From: Runella sp.
GTDB taxonomy: Bacteria; Bacteroidota; Bacteroidia; Cytophagales; Spirosomataceae
DNA: 52,121 nucleotides
Direction of reading: 5' to 3'
Assembly: GCA_023254175.1 (NCBI GenBank)
Contig: JALQYJ010000115.1
Coordinates: 1 to 52,121, forward strand
How positions within the stretch are numbered: the stretch's first letter is position 1; each line of letters begins with the position of its first letter. Under the pieces are notes generated by a model. That model did not search any database. It was not told where the DNA came from and saw only the letters and a program-made list of their open reading frames with translations. Of the stretch, positions 43,532-52,121 are shown in pieces. The position numbers were made by a program, and so were the translations under genes.

Positions 43532-45007
43532 TCAGTAGCCTGGGTTTTGCGTCAATTGATTGATAGAAATTTCATTTACTGGAATGGGAGACAGCAGTTT
43601 GTTGGGAGTAATTACATACGACTCTGGGTATAAGAACATCTTTTTGGCTTTCTCTCGAATCCCATGAGCTGTCATTACTTCTACTGCTTTCCCTGTTCGT
43701 TTGAGGTCGTACCAACGCTGATTTTCAAAGCAAAACTCTACTTGGCGTTCTTTGGCTATCAAGTTAGTCAAAACGGTTTTAGTTAGTGTTGCTGGTGTAG
43801 TAAGCCCCGCGCGAGTACGCACCTGTTGGACGTAGGGAAGGGCTTCGCTAGTACGATTGAGTTCATTAAGCACTTCAGCATACATCAAAAGAACGTCTGA
43901 ATACCTCAAAATTGGGAAGTTATCACCACACCGATTGTCAGGAGCCGATACAGGGGGTTTATATTTAGCGCAGTACGGAATAGGGCGCACGATGTTGTCC
44001 CAATCGACTCCAATCCAAAAACCAATAGAAACATTTTTACGCGTATCCCCTGCTTCAAAAGCATTAATCAAGTCGTCTGTGGGTTGGTTCCACCCCGCTC
44101 CTACAATATTGATATTAGGCCGATTGGTTACTGCTCCCCCTGACGTGTGAGGAGCAAAAAGGAAAATAAATTGGTTTGACAATTCCGCACTATTTTCCGA
44201 ATACTGCACTGCAAAAATTGTTTCTTTAAAATCTTTCTTTGCAGGGTTAAATAAATCTGCATAAGTAGGGAGTAATGCGTACTTTCCCGAAGCAATTACC
44301 TGCTTAAGTGTTTGTTCCGCCTCCGAAAATTTACCTAGAGTTAAATACACTTTCCCTAGTAAAGCTAAAGCTGCTGTCTCATTAGCTCGGCCATTTTCTT
44401 CTACATCACGTGCTTTGGCAAAGCTTTCAATTGCTGATTTCAAATCACTAACAATACTTTCATAGACTACCGCTTCCGTTGCTCGTTTGATACCTACTGC
44501 TTCCTGAGAGGTTATTGGCTGAAGAACCAATGGTACGCCTCCAAATTGTCTTACTAAATTGAAATAATACAAAGCGCGTAGAAACAGTGCTTCTCCTGTA
44601 CATCGTTCTTTATATGACAATTTCGACCAACTCACCCCCTCACGGTTAAGTTCATTCAGAAGTTTGTTGCAACGTGTCACTCCATTGTAAGATAAATTCC
44701 AGAAGGCAGCATAAGCAACGTTATCGCCTACAAGGATGAACTGATCAATTACGCCTCTTGATGCTTCACCAGTACGAACATTATTTTGGAAACCTGCATT
44801 ATCAGAGATTAACTCTGCCAATATCCAATGGTTGTTTTTTTCATTGTCGCGTATTGGGACATAACAACCATTAGCTAGGAGTATATATTCTACTTCTGAT
44901 CGGTAGAAATTCCCCTCATTGAGTGTTGTAGGAGGGTACAGCTCAAGAAATTTATTTGCACAGCTGCTAGATAGAACCAGCATCAGTAAATATAGTACCT
45001 TTTTCAT
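43532..45007 (-). CDS. RagB/SusD-family glycan-binding lipoprotein
   Basis: A 491-residue surface lipoprotein with lipobox SSSC (cysteine 16). Tetratricopeptide-like helices include AALALLGKVYLTLGKFSEAEQTLKQ; SusD motifs are CNKLLNEL, ALFLRALYYFNLVRQFGGVPLV and ILRYSDVLLMYAEVLNEL. A C-terminal ERQVEFCFENQRWYDLKRTGKA block is typical. It forms the lid over the SusC barrel and delivers oligosaccharides to it. It follows SusC after 18 nt and leads into the sulfatases. Confidence 0.96.
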   Translation of the reverse strand: MKKVLYLLMLVLSSSCANKFLELYPPTTLNEGNFYRSEVEYILLANGCYVPIRDNEKNNHWILAELISDNAGFQNNVRTGEASRGVIDQFILVGDNVAYAAFWNLSYNGVTRCNKLLNELNREGVSWSKLSYKERCTGEALFLRALYYFNLVRQFGGVPLVLQPITSQEAVGIKRATEAVVYESIVSDLKSAIESFAKARDVEENGRANETAALALLGKVYLTLGKFSEAEQTLKQVIASGKYALLPTYADLFNPAKKDFKETIFAVQYSENSAELSNQFIFLFAPHTSGGAVTNRPNINIVGAGWNQPTDDLINAFEAGDTRKNVSIGFWIGVDWDNIVRPIPYCAKYKPPVSAPDNRCGDNFPILRYSDVLLMYAEVLNELNRTSEALPYVQQVRTRAGLTTPATLTKTVLTNLIAKERQVEFCFENQRWYDLKRTGKAVEVMTAHGIREKAKKMFLYPESYVITPNKLLSPIPVNEISINQLTQNPGY

Positions 45008-45025
45008 AAGAATAGTCAGATTGAG

Positions 45026-48000
45026 TTAGAAAGAAAGATTAAGACCCACTGAAGTTGTTCGTGCCAAAGGATAAGATGACATATCAAAACCTGGCGAAAG
45101 TGTGTTGTCAATATTACGGGATTGCCCTTCAGGATTGGCACCTTTATAACGGGTAAACATTGCCAAGTTTCTCACGGTGAGGTAAAAACGGCAACTATTT
45201 ATCATACCTGTTTTTCGAACCAACGCTTCAGGTAACGAATAACCCAGCGAAACATTGGCAATGCGGCAAAATGAGGCGTCCTCTACCCATAGCGTATTGA
45301 CTCGGTGCCCCCAACTCGGAGTAAGCTTAGGTACCCCATAAAGCATACCAGTACCTGGCTCATCGGCGCTCCGCCAACGGTCGACCCACACCTTACTGAC
45401 GTTAAAAAAACCTTGCAAGTTATCTGTCGTTTGACGTAAACCATTCATAACTTGGCCGCCATGTTGACCGTTTATAATCACCCCTAACGTAAATCGCTTG
45501 TACGAGAGGTTATTAGAAATACCAAAGGTAAAGTTAGAGTGAGGATTACCGATAATGGTATAGTCCAAGAAGTCATTAATGATTCCATCGCCATTGATAT
45601 CTTTATACTTCGGGTTTCCTTCATACACTTGGGTAGTTTTTATGACATTAGAATTTGCCATATCTTCAGCCGTGTAAAGTCCTTCTAACACAAATCCAAA
45701 AAATTGCCCTATTGGCTTGCCCACAACAGTAATATGCGTAGGGTTGTTGTCATTATTCCCCGATAAAATACGGTCGCTATTTTCATTCAGAGAGAGCACT
45801 TTGTTGCGATTAAAAGCAACATTCAGGTTCAAATCCCATTGCAAAGGGCCATTTAAAGGCGTAGTTCCCAGTGAAATTTCGACACCTTGATTCCGTACGT
45901 TTCCTTTGTTGACTATCTGAGAGTTAAATCCTGTAATGGCTGGAATCACATCATTCAGTAGCATATTTTTACTTTTTCTATTGTAAAAATCAACGATTAG
46001 AGAAACGCGATTATTAAAAAATTCAGCATCCGCCCCCAAGTCTATTTGCTGAGATTCCTCCCATGTCAAGTAAGGATTGGATAAACCTACAAACGAGGCT
46101 GACACTTGAGTATTACCAAAAACATAGGAGCCTGGGTTGATAGAGGCCAAATGAGAATAATTCCCAATATTGTTATTTCCGCTGCGTCCGTAGCTTGCCC
46201 GTACTTTAAGGCTATTTATGATTTTACTATTTTTTAGAAAATCTTCATCGGATATCCGCCATGCAGCCGCCAACGAAGGAAAAGTAGCGTAGCGATTTTT
46301 CTCTCCAAAACGAGAAGAACCATCCGAACGGAAAGTAGCCGTAAACAAGTATTTATTATTGAAGGTATAATTGAGGCGCCCCAAGTATGAAATAATACTC
46401 CACTCTTGCCGATTTTCTCCCCATGTATTGATAGCTTGAGCTGCATTAAGGGTTTGAATTAAATCGTTGGCGTAAGGACTCCCATTAAGGTTAATTGAAT
46501 TAGTACTATTTTTCTGAGTCGTGTACCCAAACAAGGCATTAATACGATGTTTTTGAAAGGTTTTGTTATAATTCAGTGTATTTTCGAATAACCAGTTAAA
46601 ACTATCGCCTCGGGAGTTGCTCGACCTACCAGTGCCCAGTGTCGGCGGGACATTAGAAGCTCCAATAGTACTAGGAATATATTGGGTATATTTAGAGCTA
46701 GACCAAATGGTACTAAGGGAGGACTTTGCCTTTAAGTCAGGGGTAATATCCCATTCTACATAAGCCGAGCCTAAATTTTGGAATTGTTGCTGTTTTTGAG
46801 TTGTCTCGCGCAGTACAAAAAGTGGATTGGCAAAACTCCACGCAGAATGATACTTACTTTGAGGAGAAATAATGTAGGGGATTAATTGCCCATTGGCATC
46901 GTAAGGACTCCTTACTGGATTGGCCCAATTAGCTACTCCTATCACATCCTCTCGGCTACTATTCGTATTTGTTCGATTTTGATTTATAAATGTCGGCTGT
47001 AAAGACACTCCTATCGACAACACCTTACTGAGATTGGATTCAAAGCCTAAGTTAGCACTATACCTCTCTAACCCCGTATATTTAAGCACCCCATCTTGTT
47101 TAAAATAGCCCAAACTTACGTTCATTCTCGACTCCTGCGTTCCTTTCTGAATGCTTATTGTGTGATCTTGTACGGGGGCAGCTTGGAGTAAGAGGTCATA
47201 CCAATCGGTTCCTTTTCCAACTAGCTGTGTTGGATTTCGGTATTCGACGGGATAATCATTAATGGTCGCTTCACGATTTTCGGCTCGCCTCACCGCAATG
47301 TCAATCTTGTTTCTTTGTAAGTTCACAAACTCTTGCTGAGACATTAATTCTGGTCTTCCTTTTTGAGGTACCTCCTGAACTCCTCTCATCGAGGACATAT
47401 TAATTTGGAGTTTGTTGTATTGGCCTTTTTTAGTTGTAATCATTATCACTCCATTGGCTCCTCGCGAGCCGTAAATTGCCGTTGAAGAAGCATCTTTCAG
47501 AATAGAAACGGATTCAATATCGTTAGGATTTATTAATAAAAGAGGATTGAAGTCTTGGTTTAATCCTGCATTATAGGGCATTCCATCTACGACATAAAGC
47601 GGTTCATTACCAGCGCCTAACGAACCACTTCCACGAATTCGAACAGATGTACCAGCTCCTGGAGCTCCTGACACTTGCTGTATTTGTACCCCCGCTACCT
47701 GCCCGATCATCTTTTGATCTATCGTAGATACAGGTACATCTTTTATCGTAGTAGAATTGATTGTTGCCACAGAACCTGTTAAGTCTTTTGCTCGTTGAGT
47801 ACCATACCCCACCACTACGACTTCTTCGAGTGCTTTGGTATCTACTTTGAGTTTGATGTTGATTTGGGTACGGTTGCCCACCACTTGCTCTTGGGGCTCG
47901 TATCCAACAAAACTAAATATTAACACCACATCGCCATTAGGTACACTGAGCGAAAACTCTCCGTTGGGGTTGGTAGTGGCACCTCGCTGCGTTCCTTTCA

Positions 48001-48493
48001 ACAAAATACTTACTCCTGGCAGGGCTTCACCTTTGTCGCTGTCCACGACCGTCCCTTTCACAACCTGGTCGGGAGGAACGGGCACGTTTAGGACGGGTAT
48101 GGCTATTTCGTCAGAAAGAGCGGCTTTTTCTGGCATTTTTTTGCGCAATAAAATCCGTGCCCCAACGACCTCATACGAAATTTGAAGAGGTTGCAACAGT
48201 TCTTTGAGTACCTCCGATAGTTTGTTAGTCGTAGCCAATGAGACTTTTTGGTCGGCTCGAATGGCGTTGGGGCTATACACAAACTTTACCCCAGCTTGTT
48301 TTTCGATGGTACTAAATACGCGCTTGATTTCGACCGCCTCGATCTTAATCGAAACGGTTATATTCAATACTTCTTGCGCTTTGGTGTCGCGCGCGCTGGC
48401 CAACCCACAAAACAGGATTAGCATGGCAAGTTGAGTAACCGTCATTCTCATTGCTTTGAGCAAGAACGCTTTGGTTCGTCCATTTTTTTGCAT
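45026..48493 (-). CDS. SusC/RagA-type TonB-dependent transporter with STN signalling domain
   Basis: The protein is 1155 residues from the ATG at 48493; the upstream 29 codons of open frame contain no good start. After a long signal region (to about residue 45) there is a secretin/TonB N-terminal (STN) domain (about 48-115, IEAVEIKRVFSTIEKQAGVK). A carboxypeptidase-like beta domain (GTVVDSDKGEALPGVSILLKG), the plug (LEEVVVVGYGTQ, VRIRGSGSLGAGNEPLYVVDG, ANGVIMITTKKG) and the 22-strand barrel follow. The STN domain usually talks to an inner-membrane FecR protein, and fecR is the next gene upstream, so substrate binding probably switches on this operon. It pairs with the downstream SusD. Confidence 0.96.
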   Translation of the reverse strand: MQKNGRTKAFLLKAMRMTVTQLAMLILFCGLASARDTKAQEVLNITVSIKIEAVEIKRVFSTIEKQAGVKFVYSPNAIRADQKVSLATTNKLSEVLKELLQPLQISYEVVGARILLRKKMPEKAALSDEIAIPVLNVPVPPDQVVKGTVVDSDKGEALPGVSILLKGTQRGATTNPNGEFSLSVPNGDVVLIFSFVGYEPQEQVVGNRTQINIKLKVDTKALEEVVVVGYGTQRAKDLTGSVATINSTTIKDVPVSTIDQKMIGQVAGVQIQQVSGAPGAGTSVRIRGSGSLGAGNEPLYVVDGMPYNAGLNQDFNPLLLINPNDIESVSILKDASSTAIYGSRGANGVIMITTKKGQYNKLQINMSSMRGVQEVPQKGRPELMSQQEFVNLQRNKIDIAVRRAENREATINDYPVEYRNPTQLVGKGTDWYDLLLQAAPVQDHTISIQKGTQESRMNVSLGYFKQDGVLKYTGLERYSANLGFESNLSKVLSIGVSLQPTFINQNRTNTNSSREDVIGVANWANPVRSPYDANGQLIPYIISPQSKYHSAWSFANPLFVLRETTQKQQQFQNLGSAYVEWDITPDLKAKSSLSTIWSSSKYTQYIPSTIGASNVPPTLGTGRSSNSRGDSFNWLFENTLNYNKTFQKHRINALFGYTTQKNSTNSINLNGSPYANDLIQTLNAAQAINTWGENRQEWSIISYLGRLNYTFNNKYLFTATFRSDGSSRFGEKNRYATFPSLAAAWRISDEDFLKNSKIINSLKVRASYGRSGNNNIGNYSHLASINPGSYVFGNTQVSASFVGLSNPYLTWEESQQIDLGADAEFFNNRVSLIVDFYNRKSKNMLLNDVIPAITGFNSQIVNKGNVRNQGVEISLGTTPLNGPLQWDLNLNVAFNRNKVLSLNENSDRILSGNNDNNPTHITVVGKPIGQFFGFVLEGLYTAEDMANSNVIKTTQVYEGNPKYKDINGDGIINDFLDYTIIGNPHSNFTFGISNNLSYKRFTLGVIINGQHGGQVMNGLRQTTDNLQGFFNVSKVWVDRWRSADEPGTGMLYGVPKLTPSWGHRVNTLWVEDASFCRIANVSLGYSLPEALVRKTGMINSCRFYLTVRNLAMFTRYKGANPEGQSRNIDNTLSPGFDMSSYPLARTTSVGLNLSF

Positions 48494-48601
48494 AGTTTTA
48501 ACATGTTTTTGGTTTAGAAAGACAAAAACTACCCGCATCGGTGCTTCACGCCAATGAATCTTGCACCAACCGAACGCCAATTCGGTTGCGGGTCACTTTA
48601 G

Positions 48602-48635
48602 GCCGACAGTGTTGCGAGCATTGTCGGCTTTTTTT
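48602..48635 (+). terminator. Hairpin with T-run in the fecR-SusC gap
   Basis: GCCGACA (48602-48608) pairs with TGTCGGC (48622-48628) and is followed by TTTTTTT on the plus strand only. No plus-strand gene precedes it, so as a terminator it would stop antisense transcription. On the minus strand it is only a hairpin in the fecR-SusC message. Confidence 0.5.
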
Positions 48636-48641
48636 AATAGG

Positions 48642-48668
48642 CTTTATAGGTTTTGAAAACCTATAAAG
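48642..48668. repeat. Perfect 27-bp palindrome just after fecR
   Basis: CTTTATAGGTTTT (48642-48654), a single G, and its exact reverse complement (48656-48668). It lies 10 nt after the fecR stop, between fecR and SusC. It contains the AGGTTTT/AAAACCT core seen in other gaps of the window. It could attenuate transcription or protect the fecR end, separating regulator and transporter expression. Confidence 0.6.
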
Positions 48669-48678
48669 TCTAAAACAC

Positions 48679-49689
48679 TTACTTACAACCTTCGCCATTG
48701 ATGAACAAACTGGTACCGCGCTGTTCGTAGGTGGCATTGATAGATTTACAAATCAAATCGAGTTGGGTATGTAGTGGGAGTTCGTTCAAATCGGCCGTGA
48801 ACACACACTGATTAAGGGTTTGGTTTTCAACGATTATTTGTACCCCGTACGCATTTTCTAGTTTTTTGAGAACTTTGGGTAAGGGCGTTTCATCAAATAT
48901 AAACAAAGACGGGGTGGAGGGCACATGAATCACCACAGGGCGCTCAATAAGACTGGGAGTAAGTTTACGCGAGGTTTTATCGAACGTAATTTTCTGGTTA
49001 GGCGTCAAAATTACTCCGTTTCGTTGCAATGATTTTTTAGGGGAATTTTCATAAACCGATACGCGCCCCGTCGTTACTACTACCTCAATCGCCTGCGCTT
49101 CTTCGTACGATTTTACCGTAAAACTTGTCCCAAGTACTTCCGTCACTAGCTCGCCAGCGTGTACCACAAAGGGCTTGGTTGGGTCATGCTTTACCTTAAA
49201 AAATGCCTCTCCTTTCAGAAAAACACTGCGATTTTTTTGCCCAAAATGCTCAGGGTAGGTAACGCTGCTGTTGGTTTTCAACAATACAATACTACCATCT
49301 TCCAGTTTTATTTCTCTAGGATTGGCCGCGGTGTTTTTTACTTCAATGCCGTTGGGCGTTTCTATTCGTGGGCTAATCGCCACATCCCTTACGTCTATGC
49401 GATGGGTATTCCACCAAAAAACGCCTGCCACGACAATCACCGATGCTGCCGCTGCCCAGCTCATCCAACGCCACTGTGGGCGAACAATCTCCGCTTCGGG
49501 TGTCCAAACTGTTTGCTGAATATTTTGCCAAAGCCGTTTTTTAACACCGTTTTTTTCTGATTCTTCCAACGTGAGCGATGTATTCTGGAGTAAATGAGCC
49601 TGCCAATTATGAATCAGTTTTTCCTCGTCGGGCGTACAATCCCCCGCGAGGTACTTTTCGAGCAACTGATTAAATTCGTGTTGGTTCAT
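48679..49689 (-). CDS. FecR-type anti-sigma factor
   Basis: A 336-residue inner-membrane regulator. The cytoplasmic N-terminus (about 1-85, LLEKYLAGDCTPDEEKLIHNW) binds the sigma factor. A transmembrane helix follows at about 92-110 (WMSWAAAASVIVVAGVFWW), then the periplasmic FecR domain with the family block EIKLEDGSIVLLKTNSSVTYPE and FFKVKHDPTKPFVVHAGELVTEVLGTSF. A DUF4974-type C-terminal STN-like part (PLPKVLKKLENAYGVQI) contacts the SusC STN domain. It is 31 nt after the sigma gene and upstream of SusC. Confidence 0.94.
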   Translation of the reverse strand: MNQHEFNQLLEKYLAGDCTPDEEKLIHNWQAHLLQNTSLTLEESEKNGVKKRLWQNIQQTVWTPEAEIVRPQWRWMSWAAAASVIVVAGVFWWNTHRIDVRDVAISPRIETPNGIEVKNTAANPREIKLEDGSIVLLKTNSSVTYPEHFGQKNRSVFLKGEAFFKVKHDPTKPFVVHAGELVTEVLGTSFTVKSYEEAQAIEVVVTTGRVSVYENSPKKSLQRNGVILTPNQKITFDKTSRKLTPSLIERPVVIHVPSTPSLFIFDETPLPKVLKKLENAYGVQIIVENQTLNQCVFTADLNELPLHTQLDLICKSINATYEQRGTSLFINGEGCK

Positions 49690-49720
49690 GTGTTTGGTTT
49701 GTTATGAAGAACTGGGTGGA

Positions 49721-50278
49721 TTAATTGTTAGAATGAAAAGCTTTCAAATGCTCTTTGAGCACTTTTAGCGATTTGGTAATATGATACTCAACCGCCTTTT
49801 CGGATAGGTTTAATTGCCGGGCGATTTCTTTGACCGATTGGTTCTCGAAGCGACTTAACTTGAAGACTTCCACACTTTTTTCGGGCAATTTTTTCATTGC
49901 TTCTTCCACGGCTTTCGACAAGTCGGCAAATTGGACGCTTTCGTCGGTCGCGTAAGACTGGCGGATTTCGTTAAAAATCAAGTATTCTTGAAATTTTCGC
50001 TGGGTGATTTGTGACTTGATGTAATTGGTGCTCAGGTGTTTGATAGAAACCACCAAATACGCACTCAAATGATGTATCACACTCACGTGGCGTTTTTGCC
50101 AAAGGCTTTCAAACAGGTCTTGTACCAATTCTTCTGCTTCTTCGCGAGTGCCTGTTTCGTGATAGGCCACTCCCAATAATTTATACCAATAGCGGTTATA
50201 GATCTCCTCAAAAGCGCCTTGGCTATCGCTCTTCAGAAAATCGACTAATTGGTCATCGGAAAAGGTTTGGTACTTCAT
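49721..50278 (-). CDS. ECF RNA polymerase sigma-70 factor
   Basis: A 185-residue extracytoplasmic-function sigma factor of the Bacteroidota polysaccharide-utilisation type. Region 2 is at about 20-90 (GAFEEIYNRYWYKLLGVAYHETGTREEAEELVQDLFESLW) and region 4 at about 120-178 (LPEKSVEVFKLSRFENQSVKEIARQLNLSEKAVEYHITKSL). The FecR gene next to it should hold it inactive until the cognate SusC binds glycan. It is the first gene of this locus, preceded by a terminator from the next locus, so its own promoter must lie within 50279-50380. Confidence 0.94.
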   Translation of the reverse strand: MKYQTFSDDQLVDFLKSDSQGAFEEIYNRYWYKLLGVAYHETGTREEAEELVQDLFESLWQKRHVSVIHHLSAYLVVSIKHLSTNYIKSQITQRKFQEYLIFNEIRQSYATDESVQFADLSKAVEEAMKKLPEKSVEVFKLSRFENQSVKEIARQLNLSEKAVEYHITKSLKVLKEHLKAFHSNN

Positions 50279-50380
50279 AGCATGGTGTTCGGTTAGTGTA
50301 TAGTCAATTAAGTCACCAAAATCCCTAGAATGATTTTAAAAAATCTTCAAAAATTAATATATACCCGTCCAAACAACACA

Positions 50381-50414
50381 AAAAATCCCTACTACTTGAA
50401 GTAGCAGGGATTTT
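50381..50414 (-). terminator. Terminator after the second SusD gene
   Basis: AAATCCCTACTACTT pairs with AGTAGCAGGGATTTT with one bulge (50383-50414). On the minus strand it is followed by TTTTTTG. It separates the right-hand SusC/SusD unit from the sigma-factor locus. Confidence 0.8.
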
Positions 50415-50436
50415 CGTAAGCAAAGTATTACAAAGA

Positions 50437-51870
50437 CTAGCGCGTTTTCACGTATTCATCCCAGTTGATTTCGGCTTGTGGACGCGCCAATTGTTTGAAG
50501 ATGGTTCCACGGTCGAGACTCACGTCAACATTCGTTGTGTTGAGGCGGTCATAACGGCGTAAATCTACCCAACGATGTCCCCAAGGCTCTCCCCAAAGTG
50601 AGTAGCGGCGTTGGAACAAAATTTCATTGATAAGGGCCTCTTTCGTGGTTGCTCCCGCGTAATTCCCAATTCCAGCAGCCGTTCGGATTCGGTTGATGGC
50701 TGCCACTGCTTCGGTCGTTCTATTAAGTTGTGCGTTAGCTTCCGCAGCGATAAGTACCAGTTCTTCATTGCGGAAAAACTTAATTTCGCTGGTATTAAGT
50801 GCAAAACGGTTGTCTTGGTATTGCCCTGCCAATGGTGTACCATCGGAAGTAACCGATACTGGCGAGTTACGACGAAAAAACTTTGCACGTACGCGTGCAT
50901 CTCCCGTGAGGGTATCACGTAGTACAGAGGGATGCACTACCATCAGAGTGTTGACATTGGCATTTCTGACAAAAAATAAGGGGTTGAAGGCATCTGGTGG
51001 TGCGCCATACGTATGGGCTGGCCCTGCATCTAGGCTACCCGTTACACTATAAAAAGATGTATTTACTGCATCTAATGCTCCTTGCCAGTCTTGTCGGTAA
51101 ACAGCCAAACGAGCTGCAATTGCGCGGTTCATCTGACGGAGCGCTGCAATCGTTCCGAAACCGTTGCCCGTAAAACCTGTTGTCAAACGCAACGGAAAAT
51201 TGCCAGTTCCGCCGTTACCAAGTTCGGTATTTCCTTCATCTACAATCCGTTTGATTTGAGTAAATGCCTCAGCAAGCGGTAAAAATGGACCTGGGTTTTG
51301 GATATCTTTGACATCAATCCTGATACCATTTTCATATTGTCCCATTGCTACAATTAGGTATTGATATGCCATGAGTGTTTTGGCAAAACCCGAAATAGCA
51401 TTTTTTTCTTCAGCCGTAAACGTATTAGTATTGCTAACTGCATCAATGACAGTTTGTGCCTGACGAATTGCAAAATAGGGCTGCTGATACGTGTTTAAGT
51501 ACCCAAACATGTTGGCGGTAGCTTGTCGGCCATTCATTCCGAGCCAGTCGGTTTGCCAACGAGGGTCAGAGGCGTTCAAGTACCAAAGCTCCCGTCCTAA
51601 CGTTCCGAACAACATTGTGACAGTAAAAAGATAATCACGATGACGTGATTCCAGACCCGTTACTAAGTTTTGCACTTGTGTCCGTGAGGCATTTTGGCTC
51701 ACACTTCCCAATGAAGGGTTGTTAGGGTCGTTGGGTGTATCGAGAGTAAAAAAGTTACATGAACTCATCATTAACAACAGCCCTGCGAAAACTGACTTAG
51801 AAAAGAGTGCTTTTAGCCCCTTTGCCCCCGATGGAAGCAAAGTTTGCTGTTCAGTATTTATAGTTTTCAT
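50437..51870 (-). CDS. RagB/SusD-family glycan-binding lipoprotein of a second locus
   Basis: A 477-residue surface lipoprotein. A 25-residue charged extension precedes the hydrophobic signal (SVFAGLLLMMSSC, lipobox cysteine about 38). The SusD fold follows, with AIRQAQTVIDAV, FAKTLMAYQYLIVAMGQYENGIRID, the FRNEELVLIAAEANAQLNRTTEA block and RRYSLWGEPWGHRWVDLRRY. It belongs to the divergent SusD group with full-length RagB similarity only in the helical core. The SusC partner precedes it by 15 nt and runs off the window. Confidence 0.92.
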   Translation of the reverse strand: MKTINTEQQTLLPSGAKGLKALFSKSVFAGLLLMMSSCNFFTLDTPNDPNNPSLGSVSQNASRTQVQNLVTGLESRHRDYLFTVTMLFGTLGRELWYLNASDPRWQTDWLGMNGRQATANMFGYLNTYQQPYFAIRQAQTVIDAVSNTNTFTAEEKNAISGFAKTLMAYQYLIVAMGQYENGIRIDVKDIQNPGPFLPLAEAFTQIKRIVDEGNTELGNGGTGNFPLRLTTGFTGNGFGTIAALRQMNRAIAARLAVYRQDWQGALDAVNTSFYSVTGSLDAGPAHTYGAPPDAFNPLFFVRNANVNTLMVVHPSVLRDTLTGDARVRAKFFRRNSPVSVTSDGTPLAGQYQDNRFALNTSEIKFFRNEELVLIAAEANAQLNRTTEAVAAINRIRTAAGIGNYAGATTKEALINEILFQRRYSLWGEPWGHRWVDLRRYDRLNTTNVDVSLDRGTIFKQLARPQAEINWDEYVKTR

Positions 51871-51885
51871 TGTCTTTGTTATGTT

Positions 51886-52121
51886 TTAAAATTCAACAAC
51901 TAAGTGACCAAAAAAGCGACGTTGTGTAGGGTAAGGAGCGATGTCAACACCCGACGCCACCGCCTGTAACCCAAACGTAGAAGTTTCGGGGTCGTAGCCA
52001 CGGTACTTGGTAAATGTCAAGGGGTTTTGGCATGAAAAGCCAACTTTTACCCGTGAGATTTTGTTGTTGAACCATTTGTTCAACGAATTGGTAGGTACTG
52101 TATAGTACAACGCTGCCTCGC
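51886..52121 (-). CDS. C-terminal end of a SusC/RagA-type TonB-dependent transporter (partial)
   Basis: The last 77 residues or so of an outer-membrane SusC barrel, open to the window edge. The terminal strands read SRVKVGFSCQNPLTFTKYRGYDPE and APYPTQRRFFGHLVVEF, the usual SusC ending (NLLTFTKYKGYDPE, YPxxRxxxxGLxxxF). The aromatic C-terminal phenylalanine fits outer-membrane insertion. The start and plug lie beyond 52121. It partners the SusD gene downstream. Confidence 0.9.
   Translation of the reverse strand, partial: EAALYYTVPTNSLNKWFNNKISRVKVGFSCQNPLTFTKYRGYDPETSTFGLQAVASGVDIAPYPTQRRFFGHLVVEF

Overview
The window looks like chromosome from a free-living, glycan-degrading member of the Bacteroidota, most likely order Cytophagales (a Runella/Spirosoma-like relative; the genus is inference). 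The evidence is a full-length SprA outer-membrane translocon of the type IX secretion/gliding system, two SusC/SusD pairs, an ECF sigma/FecR pair, many secreted glycoside hydrolases with Sec or Tat-like leaders, moderate GC, weak Shine-Dalgarno signals, and promoter candidates of the Bacteroidota form (TTG, about 19-20 nt, TAnnTTTG).

Positions 1-5.6 kb are a decayed branched-chain amino-acid region. leuC is cut off after about residue 366 and runs into AT-rich DNA carrying an unrelated open frame. An AraC regulator, a 72-residue protein, remnants of small genes (one with a J-domain-like start) and an intact ilvA follow. Then come a frameshifted DUF779 remnant and a hydroxyproline epimerase/proline racemase.

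Positions 5.7-19 kb form a glycoprotein/N-glycan degradation block, mostly on the minus strand: GH125 alpha-1,6-mannosidase, GH29 fucosidase, glycosylasparaginase, a multiply deleted second GH29 gene, a double-domain SGNH esterase, a GH116 enzyme and a GH18 enzyme. A plus-strand MFS transporter and a di-haem cytochrome c peroxidase-like lipoprotein sit inside it. The activities together would strip fucose and mannose, cleave chitobiose, and release GlcNAc from asparagine.

Positions 19-36.9 kb are mostly housekeeping: sprA with a very strong terminator, a RidA-family protein, argB, recO, a metallophosphatase with a DUF4190 lipoprotein, a tiny repeat-bearing lipoprotein, a dead XRE regulator, glgE with a group II PLP decarboxylase, a dead GNAT acetyltransferase, a TIGR02757/DUF2400 protein with a 62-residue membrane protein, and a small two-helix, channel-like membrane protein.

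Positions 36.9-52.1 kb hold a polysaccharide utilisation locus read right to left: ECF sigma factor, FecR anti-sigma, SusC with an STN signalling domain, SusD, two sulfatases, a GH78 alpha-L-rhamnosidase and a GH16 glucanase-type enzyme. This suggests a sulfated, rhamnose-containing polysaccharide. A second SusC/SusD pair begins at the right edge and is cut by it.

The most notable feature is the number of decaying genes (leuC, J-domain-like, DUF779, GH29, XRE, GNAT) among intact neighbours. Each carries recognisable lesions such as a 4-bp tandem duplication, internal deletions, frameshifts or nonsense codons. I found no tRNA, rRNA, CRISPR array or complete insertion sequence.
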